This document shows, in pieces, positions 1-5,902 of a stretch of DNA of 15,459 nucleotides. Positions within the stretch are counted from its first letter, which is position 1; each line of letters opens with the position of its first letter. Source of the stretch: Clostridia bacterium (GTDB taxonomy: Bacteria > Bacillota_E > RBS10-35 > JAJYVN01). The notes beneath the pieces are model-generated. The model saw only the letters and a list, made by a program, of their open reading frames with translations. It made no database searches and was not told the DNA's origin. The translations under genes were made by a program, and so were the position numbers. The stretch spans positions 1 to 15,459 of the forward strand of contig DAHWHV010000042.1 in the NCBI GenBank assembly GCA_027335545.1, written 5' to 3'.

Positions 1-84
1 GTCGTAGGCGGCGGCGAAGCAGGGGTGCCCCCTGGCGCCGCGCGTGGCCCGGGGCACGGGCGTCCCCCCTCCGTTGGGCCTCCC

Positions 85-109
85 GCGGCCGGGGACGGGT
101 CCCGGCCGC
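85..109 (-). terminator. GC hairpin after small minus-strand gene
   Basis: A perfect 9-bp inverted repeat (85-93 with 101-109, arm GCGGCCGGG) with a 7-nt loop lies 12 bp past the TAG stop of the minus-strand gene that ends at 121. No T-run follows on the minus strand, so this is a hairpin-only terminator candidate. In DNA this GC-rich, short perfect stems also arise by chance; the position just behind a stop codon is the main support. Confidence 0.35.
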
Positions 110-120
110 CCGCGGCGCCG

Positions 121-387
121 CTACCCCCGCACCAGGGTGGCGCGGCGGGGCTCCGGGTCCACGAAGATGTCGTGCTCGTCCGTGAACTCCGAGACCACGG
201 CGCCCTCGTCGTCCCCGTTTCGCGCCCCGTCCCCGTGGCCCCTGGGCGCTCCCGGCCATCGGGTCCCTCGGGCCTGGGTGGGCTTCCGGCAGGGCTCGTC
301 CGGGGGGCTCCCCCGGTGGATGCCCTTGGCCTGCGGGTCGGCGTGGGCCTCAAGCCCCCGCCCAGCGCTGTCCAGCCCCCCCTTCAC
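121..387 (-). CDS. Small hypothetical protein, 88 aa
   Basis: I do not recognise this protein. Reading on the minus strand from GTG at 387 to TAG at 121, about nine of ten codons end in G or C (34 of 35 in the last 35 codons), which is the bias of the real genes here; the opposite-strand frame in the same register is clearly less biased. The C-terminal third is acidic and protein-like (SEFTDEHDIFVDPEP), while the middle is rich in G, R and P. The frame stays open upstream through the operator repeats, with an alternative ATG at 459, but codon bias collapses above 387, so GTG 387 is preferred. No good Shine-Dalgarno site precedes either start. It diverges from the sugar dehydrogenase operon and a hairpin follows its stop. 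No signal peptide or membrane segment is seen. Confidence 0.42.
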   Translation of the reverse strand: MKGGLDSAGRGLEAHADPQAKGIHRGSPPDEPCRKPTQARGTRWPGAPRGHGDGARNGDDEGAVVSEFTDEHDIFVDPEPRRATLVRG

Positions 388-403
388 TCCACCGCAAGGA
401 CTC

Positions 404-454
404 TGGCGCAGCTTACCGAATAGATGGCGCAGCTTACCGAATAGATATTCGGTA
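404..454. promoter_or_regulatory. Probable operator: two tandem 21-bp repeats plus an inverted half-site
   Basis: Two perfect head-to-tail copies of a 21-bp unit (404-424 and 425-445) each contain CTTACCGAATAGA. The second copy runs into TATTCGGTA (446-454), the exact reverse complement of TACCGAATA (435-443), giving a 9-2-9 palindrome. The block therefore has three TACCGAATA half-sites, two direct at 21-bp spacing (two helical turns) and one inverted. It is an A+T-rich island in ~75% GC DNA, ends 31 bp before the dehydrogenase start and lies between two divergent genes. This is the layout of a repressor or activator binding region. The regulator family cannot be told from the site, and no convincing -35/-10 pair could be fixed. 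Confidence 0.7.
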
Positions 455-485
455 GCCATCTCACCGATGGTGGAGAGGATCTGCC

Positions 486-1565
486 ATGTCCGCGCCTGCA
501 GCCCCCGCCTCCCTCGCCGCACTGCGCGGCCGCGCGTCGCAGGACTTCGGCATCGCCATCGCCGGCCTCGGCGACATCGCGAACACCCACCTGGAGGCCT
601 ATCGCCGCCGCGGCCTGCGCGTCGTCGCCGGCGCCGACGCCGACCGCCTCCGGGCGGAAGCCGCCCGCGAGCGCTGGAACATCCCCAAGGTCTTCTCCGG
701 CCCCGAGGCCGTCGCCGAGATGTGCCGCCTCCCCGAGGTCGACGTCGTCGACGTCACCGTCCCCCATTACCGCGAGATGCGCTTCCCCGTCATCGCCGCC
801 ATCACGGCCGCCGGCAAGCCGCTCCAGGTGCAGAAGCCGATGGCCCAGACCTACGCCGAGGCGCTCGAGCTGGTCGAGCTGGCGGAGCGCGCTGGCGTCC
901 CCTTCCGCGTCAACCAGAACTCCGTCTTCGTGCCCGCCTTCTCCGCGCTGCACGGCTATCTGCGCGACGGCACCATCGGTCGCCCCTACTACTACCAGAT
1001 CGAGAACCGCGGCCTCTGGGCGGCCGACCACCCCCACTTCGCCAAGCGCGCGCGCTGGATCGTCGCCGACATGGGCGTCCACCATTACGCCCTCGTCCAG
1101 CACTGGTTCGGCGCGCCCGAGACGGTCGCCGCCTTCGGCGCCCGCGACCCTTCGCAGCCCGCCCTCGTGGGCGAGAACCTGGGCGTGCTCACGCTGCGCT
1201 ACGCCTCGGGCCTGCAGGGTCTAATCGTCAACAACTGGTCCTACCGGGGCGGAAAGCCGCGCGCCCACTCGCACGAGGAGATCGTGATCCAGGGCGACAA
1301 TGGCGCCATCACGGCCCATTCGGGTGAGGTCGAGGTCGCCACGATCCGCCCGGCGGCCCGCACCTTCCCCCAGTTCCACGGTGAGTGGTTCCCCGACGCC
1401 TTCGGCCACTCCATGGTCGAGTTCCTCACGGCGCTGGCGGAGGGCCGCCCGCCCCTCTGCAACGGCCGTGACAACCTGGAGGTCATCGCCGCGATCGAGG
1501 CCGCCTACCGCTCCATGGCGGAGGGTGGGCGTCCGGTGGCCCTGGCCGAGGTGACGGCGCGATGA
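486..1565 (+). CDS. Gfo/Idh/MocA family NAD(P)-dependent sugar/polyol dehydrogenase
   Basis: This 359-aa cytoplasmic oxidoreductase should oxidise a hydroxyl of a sugar, inositol or sugar acid with NAD(P). The Rossmann fingerprint is at residues 23-32 (IAIAGLGDIA), and the C-terminal alpha/beta substrate domain follows from about residue 125. The usual EKP motif reads QKP (116-118), keeping the lysine and proline but not the glutamate. The second catalytic region is DMGVHH (195-200), supplying the expected Asp and His. The N-terminus carries about 20 extra residues (Ala/Pro-rich) before the Rossmann strand. ATG 486 is chosen because GGAGAGG lies at 472-478, 7 nt upstream. The stop overlaps the next start as ATGA, so the isomerase downstream is probably translationally coupled. 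The operator at 404-454 likely controls both. Family assignment is firm; the substrate is unknown. Confidence 0.9.
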   Translation: MSAPAAPASLAALRGRASQDFGIAIAGLGDIANTHLEAYRRRGLRVVAGADADRLRAEAARERWNIPKVFSGPEAVAEMCRLPEVDVVDVTVPHYREMRFPVIAAITAAGKPLQVQKPMAQTYAEALELVELAERAGVPFRVNQNSVFVPAFSALHGYLRDGTIGRPYYYQIENRGLWAADHPHFAKRARWIVADMGVHHYALVQHWFGAPETVAAFGARDPSQPALVGENLGVLTLRYASGLQGLIVNNWSYRGGKPRAHSHEEIVIQGDNGAITAHSGEVEVATIRPAARTFPQFHGEWFPDAFGHSMVEFLTALAEGRPPLCNGRDNLEVIAAIEAAYRSMAEGGRPVALAEVTAR

Positions 1566-2413
1566 TCCGCCTCTGCGCGCTGCTGCCCGCGCCCACGCCC
1601 GACGACGCCCTGCGGATGGCCGAGCGCCAGGGCCTGTGGGGCACGGGGATCGCCTTCCCCGGGGGCGCGACGGAGGCGGACGCGGCCGCTCTGGGTCGCC
1701 GCTTCGCCGACGCGGGCGTCCACATCGTCCAGGTGTCGGACTACCAGAACGTGAGCACGCCGGTGGATGAGGTCCGCGGGGAGGCCGTCCAGCGGCTGCG
1801 CCGTTCGATGGCGTTGGCGGCTGCCGCCCGCGCGAGGGCGGTGTGCACGGGCGCGGGCCACTGCGACCCGGCGCGCCCGCGCGAGACGTTCGCGGCGCAC
1901 CGGGACAACTTCAGCGACGCCGCGCTCGACCGGCTGGCGAATTCGTGCCGCGACGTCGTGGCGGCGGGGGATGTGCGCGGCGAGGGCGTGCGCCTGCTGG
2001 TCGAGACCTGGGTGATGACCCCGCTGAACACCCTGCCCCGGACGTCGAAGGCCGTGCGCCGCGTGGCCCATCCCATGTTTGGCATCCTCTTGGACCCCGT
2101 CAACCTGATGAGCCTGGACAACTACTTCGACAACGGCTCATTCCTGCGACGCTGTGTGCAAGATCTCGGCCCCGCGATCGGCCTGGTGCACGCCAAGGAC
2201 ACCCTGCTGCACCCCGAGCGCTTCACCTTCCATCTGGCCGAGGAGCCCGTCGGCACGGGCGCGCTCGACTACGCGGCGTTGCTGGAGGCGTTGGCGGCCC
2301 TGCCCGGTGACGTGCCCCTCTGCGTGGAGCACCTCCGGACGGAGGAGGAGGTTTCTGCCGCCCTCGCGCACCTCCGGGCCATCGCCGAGAAGGTCGAGGT
2401 TCAGGTCGGATAG
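1562..2413 (+). CDS. Sugar phosphate isomerase/epimerase (xylose-isomerase-like TIM barrel)
   Basis: This 283-aa cytoplasmic TIM-barrel protein belongs to the AP-endonuclease-2/xylose-isomerase-like superfamily, whose members use a divalent metal to isomerise, epimerise or dehydrate sugars, inosose or keto-sugars. The four expected metal ligands are visible at barrel strand ends: E148 (VETW), D178 (LLDPVN), H210 (VHAKD) and E256 (CVEH). The C-terminal part (ALDYAALLEAL) is typical of the family. The start ATG overlaps the dehydrogenase stop by 4 bp and has GAGGTGA at 1548-1554, 7 nt upstream, inside the preceding gene. A Gfo/Idh/MocA enzyme followed by this family is the pattern of inositol and keto-sugar catabolic operons, so it probably acts on the dehydrogenase product; that is inference. 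It could equally be a 2-keto-myo-inositol dehydratase-like or an epimerase-like member. Confidence 0.88.
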   Translation: MIRLCALLPAPTPDDALRMAERQGLWGTGIAFPGGATEADAAALGRRFADAGVHIVQVSDYQNVSTPVDEVRGEAVQRLRRSMALAAAARARAVCTGAGHCDPARPRETFAAHRDNFSDAALDRLANSCRDVVAAGDVRGEGVRLLVETWVMTPLNTLPRTSKAVRRVAHPMFGILLDPVNLMSLDNYFDNGSFLRRCVQDLGPAIGLVHAKDTLLHPERFTFHLAEEPVGTGALDYAALLEALAALPGDVPLCVEHLRTEEEVSAALAHLRAIAEKVEVQVG

Positions 2414-2739
2414 CCGGTCCGCCGGGCTTGAGCGTAGCCGGTCACGGCTGTTGTCGCGTCATTGGTCGGTTTATCCATCGCAGCTTGGTTGTTGCGCAAA
2501 GGATCGTTCTCTGAGACGCCACCCGCCGGGCTTCCCATCCCCCCGCTCCCGGCGTCCATAACCCATGTCCGAAATCTACGTCTCACTTCCCCCGCCGCAC
2601 CCGAGTTCCGAGACGCCGCGGCGAGGCGGAGCTTGGCCGGCGTCATCTTGTTCCCGCCGGGCCGCGGCCCTCGCCCGCTCCGCGCCGGCCGGAAAGGGGG
2701 CCCCGCCTCCCTCCTGACCGCCCGTCCAGGGGCGCCGCC
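2414..2739. other. Convergent intergenic region, no gene seen
   Basis: This 326-bp stretch separates the tail-to-tail sugar cassettes. Its first half is noticeably less GC-rich than its surroundings. It holds a direct repeat TAGCCGGTC (2411-2419 and 2435-2443), an 8-bp palindrome TTGCGCAA at 2492-2499, a weak 7-bp stem (2612-2618 with 2638-2644) and the palindrome GGGCCGCGGCCC at 2659-2670. The last two could serve as bidirectional terminators, but neither is strong and no T-run follows. Open frames on both strands here give no recognisable protein. Confidence 0.4.
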
Positions 2740-3507
2740 TCACGAAAAGAGGCCGCGCGCGAAGGCGAGGTTGGTCCGCGCGTCGGCGACGGGGTCGTGC
2801 GGCGCCGCCGACTCGAGCACGACCCAGCCCTCGTAGCCGATGTCCCGCATGGCGGCGACGCAGGCCGGGAAGTCGACGTGTCCCTCCCCCAGCATGGCGT
2901 TGCTGTGGCCGCCGCTGCCGTCCTTGAAGTGGATCTGCACGATCGCGGGGCCCAGGTGGCGGATCTCGTCGGGGCTGTTGTGGTGCCACCACATCGCGTT
3001 GGACACGTCGAAGTACACGCCGACGGCGGGGGAGCGGATCGCCTCCAGCATCTCGAGGTCTTCGGCGGCCGACAGGGTGTTCTCCATCCCCAGCCGCACG
3101 CCCGCGCGCTCGGCGTCCGGCGCGACCTCGCGCAGGCCCTGCGCGACGCGCTCCCGGTCCACGGCGGTGTGCAGTTCCGAGTTGCCGAAGAAGGGGATCA
3201 GGATCACGCGCGCGCCCAGGTCCGCGGCGGCCGCCAGCGCCTGGCGGATCAGGGCCGCCGTCCGCTGCCGGGCCTCCGGCTCCGGGCTCTTGAAGCCGAA
3301 GCCGTTAAGCGCGCCGAGGCAGAACGAGGGGATGGCGATTCCGGCCCGTGCGGCCGCCTCCCGGACCGCGGCGCGGCCCGCCGGGGTCAGCACCGGATCC
3401 CCGGGCCCGATGTCCAATTCCACCCCGTCGAAGCCGATGGCCGCCGCCGCCTCGACCAGAGCGGGACCGGAGCGCCGCAGAATGCCCTGCATGGCGCCGA
3501 AGCGCAT
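2740..3507 (-). CDS. Sugar phosphate isomerase/epimerase (TIM barrel)
   Basis: This is a 255-aa member of the xylose-isomerase-like TIM-barrel family, cytoplasmic and expected to be metal-dependent. It starts cleanly on a barrel strand (MRFGAMQGIL), has the GFDGVELD signature at 25-32, and shows all four metal ligands: E142 (GMENTL), D167 (YFDVSN), H193 (IHFKD) and E232 (VVLES). The length is normal for the family; the nearest recognised relatives are the hydroxypyruvate isomerase and tagatose-3-epimerase-like groups. ATG 3507 is preceded by a G-rich Shine-Dalgarno-like run (GGGGGAG). It lies 24 bp behind the minus-strand dehydrogenase, so the two form an operon. It mirrors the 1562-2413 gene in family and operon position but is clearly a different protein. 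Substrate unknown. Confidence 0.9.
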   Translation of the reverse strand: MRFGAMQGILRRSGPALVEAAAAIGFDGVELDIGPGDPVLTPAGRAAVREAAARAGIAIPSFCLGALNGFGFKSPEPEARQRTAALIRQALAAAADLGARVILIPFFGNSELHTAVDRERVAQGLREVAPDAERAGVRLGMENTLSAAEDLEMLEAIRSPAVGVYFDVSNAMWWHHNSPDEIRHLGPAIVQIHFKDGSGGHSNAMLGEGHVDFPACVAAMRDIGYEGWVVLESAAPHDPVADARTNLAFARGLFS

Positions 3508-3531
3508 GGCGTCACACTCCCCCCCGGGGGC

Positions 3532-4515
3532 TCAGAGTCGCTCCACCGGGACCGGGGCCCCTCCGGCGGCCAGGGAGGCCTCGGCCGCCAGCGTCACGGC
3601 CAGGGTCCGGGCGGCGTCCGCATAGGGCGAGCGCAGGGCGACCGCATCGCCGCTGCGGATGGCCTCCAGGAAGCTCTCCACGATGGCGTCGTAGGGGTCG
3701 ATGGTGTTGCGGCCCGCCGACTCCTGCCCGTCCACCCAGGCGCGGAAGCTCCCGCCACACTCGTAGCGGACGAGGGCGTGCCGGGCGACCAGCTCGAGGT
3801 CCACGCGCCCGCCACGCTCGGCGGCGCAGGACGAGGCGATGTTGCCGACCGCGCCGGAGGCGAAGCGCAGGTTGCAGACCGACGCGTCCTCGGTCTGCAT
3901 GCCGGGGACGTCCGCCAGCATGCCGAAGGTCCCCAAGCAGCTGACGCTCTCCACCTCGCCGGCGAAGTAGCGGGCCAGGTCGAAGACGTGCGTGGTCTGC
4001 TCCACCATCTGCCCGCCGGACTGGGCCTTGACCCGCCACCAGGGCGTCCCGGGCAGGGGGTTGACGTACGTGCCGAGGACGAGGCCCAGCGTCCGTCCGC
4101 TCAGCGCCTCCTCCACCCGCGCGTTGACGTCGTTGTAGCGCCACATGTAGCCGGAGGAGGCGAGCACACCGGCCCGGCGGGCGGCGTCCATCACGCGCCG
4201 GGCGTAGTCGACCGTGAGGGCGACGGGCTTCGCCACATAGAGGTGGCTGCCGCGGGCGACGATCTCCTCCTCCTGGCCCTCGTGGGCGAACGGCGGGACG
4301 CAGACGAAGACGGCGTCGTAGCGCTCCGCTTCCAGCAGGCGGCGCCAGTCGGAGTAGGTCTTGGCCCCGAAGGGCTTGGCCGCGGCGGCGGCGCGCTCGG
4401 GGAGCAGGTCGCAGGCGGCGGCCAGCGTGGCCCGCCCCGCTTCGCTCTCCCGGGCGAGGGTTCGGAGGTAGCGGCCGGCGATGCCGCCGGTCCCGATGAA
4501 GGCGATGCGCAACAT
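3532..4515 (-). CDS. Gfo/Idh/MocA family oxidoreductase
   Basis: This is a 327-aa NAD(P)-dependent oxidoreductase of the Gfo/Idh/MocA family, probably oxidising a sugar, sugar acid or inositol in the cytoplasm. The start at ATG 4515 is chosen because MLRIAFIGTGGIAG places the Rossmann glycines (8-14) directly at the N-terminus; a longer frame to 4599 adds only Pro/Ala/Arg-rich sequence. A ribosome site is weak (AAAGGGG about 12 nt upstream). The EKP motif is AKP (95-97), again keeping lysine but losing glutamate. The substrate-side motif reads GGQMVEQTTHVFDLARYFAG (167-186), with H176 and D179 in the usual places but E/Q/T where many members have D-x-G. It is the first gene of the minus-strand cassette and is followed after 24 bp by the isomerase. 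Confidence 0.9.
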   Translation of the reverse strand: MLRIAFIGTGGIAGRYLRTLARESEAGRATLAAACDLLPERAAAAAKPFGAKTYSDWRRLLEAERYDAVFVCVPPFAHEGQEEEIVARGSHLYVAKPVALTVDYARRVMDAARRAGVLASSGYMWRYNDVNARVEEALSGRTLGLVLGTYVNPLPGTPWWRVKAQSGGQMVEQTTHVFDLARYFAGEVESVSCLGTFGMLADVPGMQTEDASVCNLRFASGAVGNIASSCAAERGGRVDLELVARHALVRYECGGSFRAWVDGQESAGRNTIDPYDAIVESFLEAIRSGDAVALRSPYADAARTLAVTLAAEASLAAGGAPVPVERL

Positions 4516-5033
4516 CGGCGCTGTCAGCCCCTTTCGTGCGACCGCGGGAGACCGGCGGGGCGCGGCGGCGGCGGGCTCCCGCAACCCCCCGGGGAGCACG
4601 CTCCGGTACTACCGCCCTGTCCGCGCGTCACCCGCCGACGGCGGCAGCGCGGTCGCCCATGGGGCAGCCACGCCGATGTCTCCGCCGCCGGAAGGCGGCG
4701 GGTGGAATTCGCCAGTGGCGGGCCGGGGTCCTTGCAAGCGGCCCCGCCCCGGGGCGAGGGGCCCGGGTAGCCCGGGTCCCGGGGGTGCGCGCTCGGACGG
4801 CGCCGATGGGGATCGGGTCCGTGCCGTGTTCGCCGCCCCCAGGGCTGCCAGCCGCGCGGGGCGCGTGTCGGCACCCTCAGGACCTGGCCACGCGCTCCGA
4901 CGCCCACGGCGCGACCTGCCCTGGGTGGTCGCTTCTGTCCCGCGGGGGCGCAGGGGTCACCGCCAGCGGTGGACCCCTGCGCGGCCGACTCGACCCGGGA
5001 GGCCCCTCCGCGCTGGTCGCGAATCCCCCCAGC
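4516..5033. other. Divergent intergenic region
   Basis: This 518-bp gap separates the minus-strand dehydrogenase from the plus-strand SRAP gene, so promoters for both must lie here. I could not assign a convincing -35/-10 pair on either strand, and I see no LexA-type palindrome before the SRAP gene. The clear structure is the hairpin at 4948-4982. Short palindromic G/C runs, such as CCCGGG either side of a TAG around 4760-4780, are also present. Open frames through the region have no recognisable protein content. Confidence 0.45.
4948..4982. repeat. Near-perfect 16-bp inverted repeat upstream of the SRAP gene
   Basis: Arm 4948-4963 pairs with arm 4966-4982: eleven base pairs (GCGCAGGGGTC with GACCCCTGCGC), one bulged G at 4971, then five more (ACCGC with GCGGT) around a 2-nt centre. 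It lies 51 bp before the SRAP start and no plus-strand gene ends near it, so a terminator role is not obvious. It could be a regulator-binding palindrome, a 5' leader hairpin or a cruciform-forming site. Confidence 0.65.
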
Positions 5034-5696
5034 ATGTGCGGTCGCTTCACCCAGACGCGCCCCGAGGCGGACCTGGCCCTGCGCTTCGCCCTCACCCTGC
5101 CGCTGGCGGGGCTCGACCTGCGCCCCCGGTACAACGTCGCCCCCGGCCAGGGCATCCTCGGCATTCGTGCCGGCCCCGAGGGCCGCCGCGCCGAGCTGTA
5201 CCGCTGGGGCTTCACCCCGGTCTGGCTGCGCGACGGCAAGGGGCCGGCGCCGATCAACGCCCGCAGCGAGACGGCGGCCGCCTCCCGCCTCTTCGGCCCC
5301 GCCCTGCGCCGGCGGCGGTTGCTGATCCCCGCCGACGGCTTCTACGAGTGGCGGCGCGAGGCGGGCGGCGGCAAGACGCCGCTGCGCTTCACGGTCGACG
5401 GCGGGGCGCTCTTCGCCTTCGCCGGCCTCTGGGAGCCCCCCGCCGCGGACGGCGCGCCCCCGACCTGCACCATTCTGACCACACGGCCCAACGACCTGGT
5501 GGCCGGCAGCCACGACCGGCAGCCGGTGATCCTGCGGCCGGAGCACGAGGCGCTGTGGCTGCAGGCGGCCGATCCGGCGGAGCTCGCCGCGGCCTGTGAG
5601 CCGTTCCCGGCCTCGCGCATGGCCGTCAGCCCCGTCTCGACCGTGGTCAACAGCGGGCGCTGCGACGGGCCCGAGTGCATCCGGCCCGTGGGTTGA
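5034..5696 (+). CDS. yedK: SRAP (SOS response-associated peptidase) family protein, YedK/HMCES-like
   Basis: This 220-aa protein belongs to the SRAP family, which binds abasic sites in single-stranded DNA and forms a thiazolidine crosslink through the N-terminal cysteine. The start is fixed by the MCGRF N-terminus, because Cys2 must become the first residue. The other family residues are N75 (PINARSET), E105 (DGFYEWRR) and H160 (AGSHDRQPVIL), plus RYNVAPGQ at 32-39 and WGFTPVW at 58-64. The usual HxRMP reads HDRQP. The C-terminal motif SPVSTVVNSGRCDGPECI matches the family end. No Shine-Dalgarno site lies in the normal window; GGGAGG is 31 nt upstream, so translation may be leaderless or use a weak site. 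Its last ~66-95 bp recur at 6827-6917. E. coli calls this yedK; the symbol is by homology. Confidence 0.93.
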   Translation: MCGRFTQTRPEADLALRFALTLPLAGLDLRPRYNVAPGQGILGIRAGPEGRRAELYRWGFTPVWLRDGKGPAPINARSETAAASRLFGPALRRRRLLIPADGFYEWRREAGGGKTPLRFTVDGGALFAFAGLWEPPAADGAPPTCTILTTRPNDLVAGSHDRQPVILRPEHEALWLQAADPAELAAACEPFPASRMAVSPVSTVVNSGRCDGPECIRPVG

Positions 5697-5706
5697 GCTG
5701 GAGCAG

Positions 5707-5832
5707 GTGGCGTGGCTCCTGCAGTTCGGTACGGCGCTGGTCGCGGTTGGGGCGCTGCTCGCCGCGGCGGACGGGTGGTTGCCCCTGGCCCTGCTGGTGG
5801 GGGGCCTATCCCCCCGGCGGCGTCCCGGGTAG
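5707..5832 (+). CDS. Possible small membrane protein, 41 aa
   Basis: From GTG 5707 to TAG 5832 the frame encodes a 41-residue hydrophobic peptide: AWLLQFGTALVAVGALLAA (residues 2-20), a short polar turn (ADGW), then LPLALLVGGL and a basic tail SPRRRPG. This looks like a two-helix hairpin or a single long helix with a positively charged cytoplasmic end. About 90% of codons end in G or C, fitting real genes here. GGAG at 5700-5703 is only 3 nt from the start, so initiation may depend on coupling to the SRAP stop 10 bp upstream. It lies inside the segment bracketed by the SRAP-end direct repeats. It loosely resembles the N-terminal half of small two-helix membrane proteins; no family can be named with confidence. 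Confidence 0.4.
   Translation: MAWLLQFGTALVAVGALLAAADGWLPLALLVGGLSPRRRPG
5799..5815. terminator. Short G/C hairpin
   Basis: Six G (5799-5804) and six C (5810-5815) flank a CCTAT loop about 100 bp after the SRAP stop, inside the end of the small membrane-protein frame. No T-run follows. It could weakly terminate SRAP transcription or be chance. Confidence 0.25.
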
Positions 5833-5886
5833 ACTCCGGGGACGGGCCACCCAGCGCGCGTGGCGCACTGGGCACGGTGGGTGGCT

Positions 5887-5897
5887 GGGGGAGGTGG
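5887..5897 (+). promoter_or_regulatory. Strong ribosome binding site that sets a TTG start
   Basis: The run GGGGGAGGTGG contains a perfect GGAGGT (5890-5895) exactly 7 nt before TTG 5903. An in-frame GTG at 5894 lies inside this site and is therefore unlikely to be the start, so the HAD gene is assigned the rare TTG start. Confidence 0.7.
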
Positions 5898-5902
5898 TAC
5901 GC

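Noticed and set aside
44..1327. Long plus-strand open frame overlapping the first dehydrogenase
   Set aside because: Its product is Arg/Pro/His-rich low complexity in a shifted frame of a clear Gfo/Idh gene; it is a GC-rich shadow.
2492..2499. LacI-type operator TTGCGCAA
   Set aside because: Only an 8-bp palindrome, located between convergent genes where no promoter is expected.
2462..2836. Possible gene in the convergent gap
   Set aside because: No ribosome site, no recognisable motif, and it runs into the antisense of the minus-strand isomerase.
2797..4770. 657-codon plus-strand open frame antisense to the second cassette
   Set aside because: It lies opposite two well-supported minus-strand genes and has no recognisable domain.
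5830..5835. TAGACT as -10 promoter for the HAD gene
   Set aside because: Fair -10 match but no -35 partner; overlaps the stop of the small membrane-protein frame.
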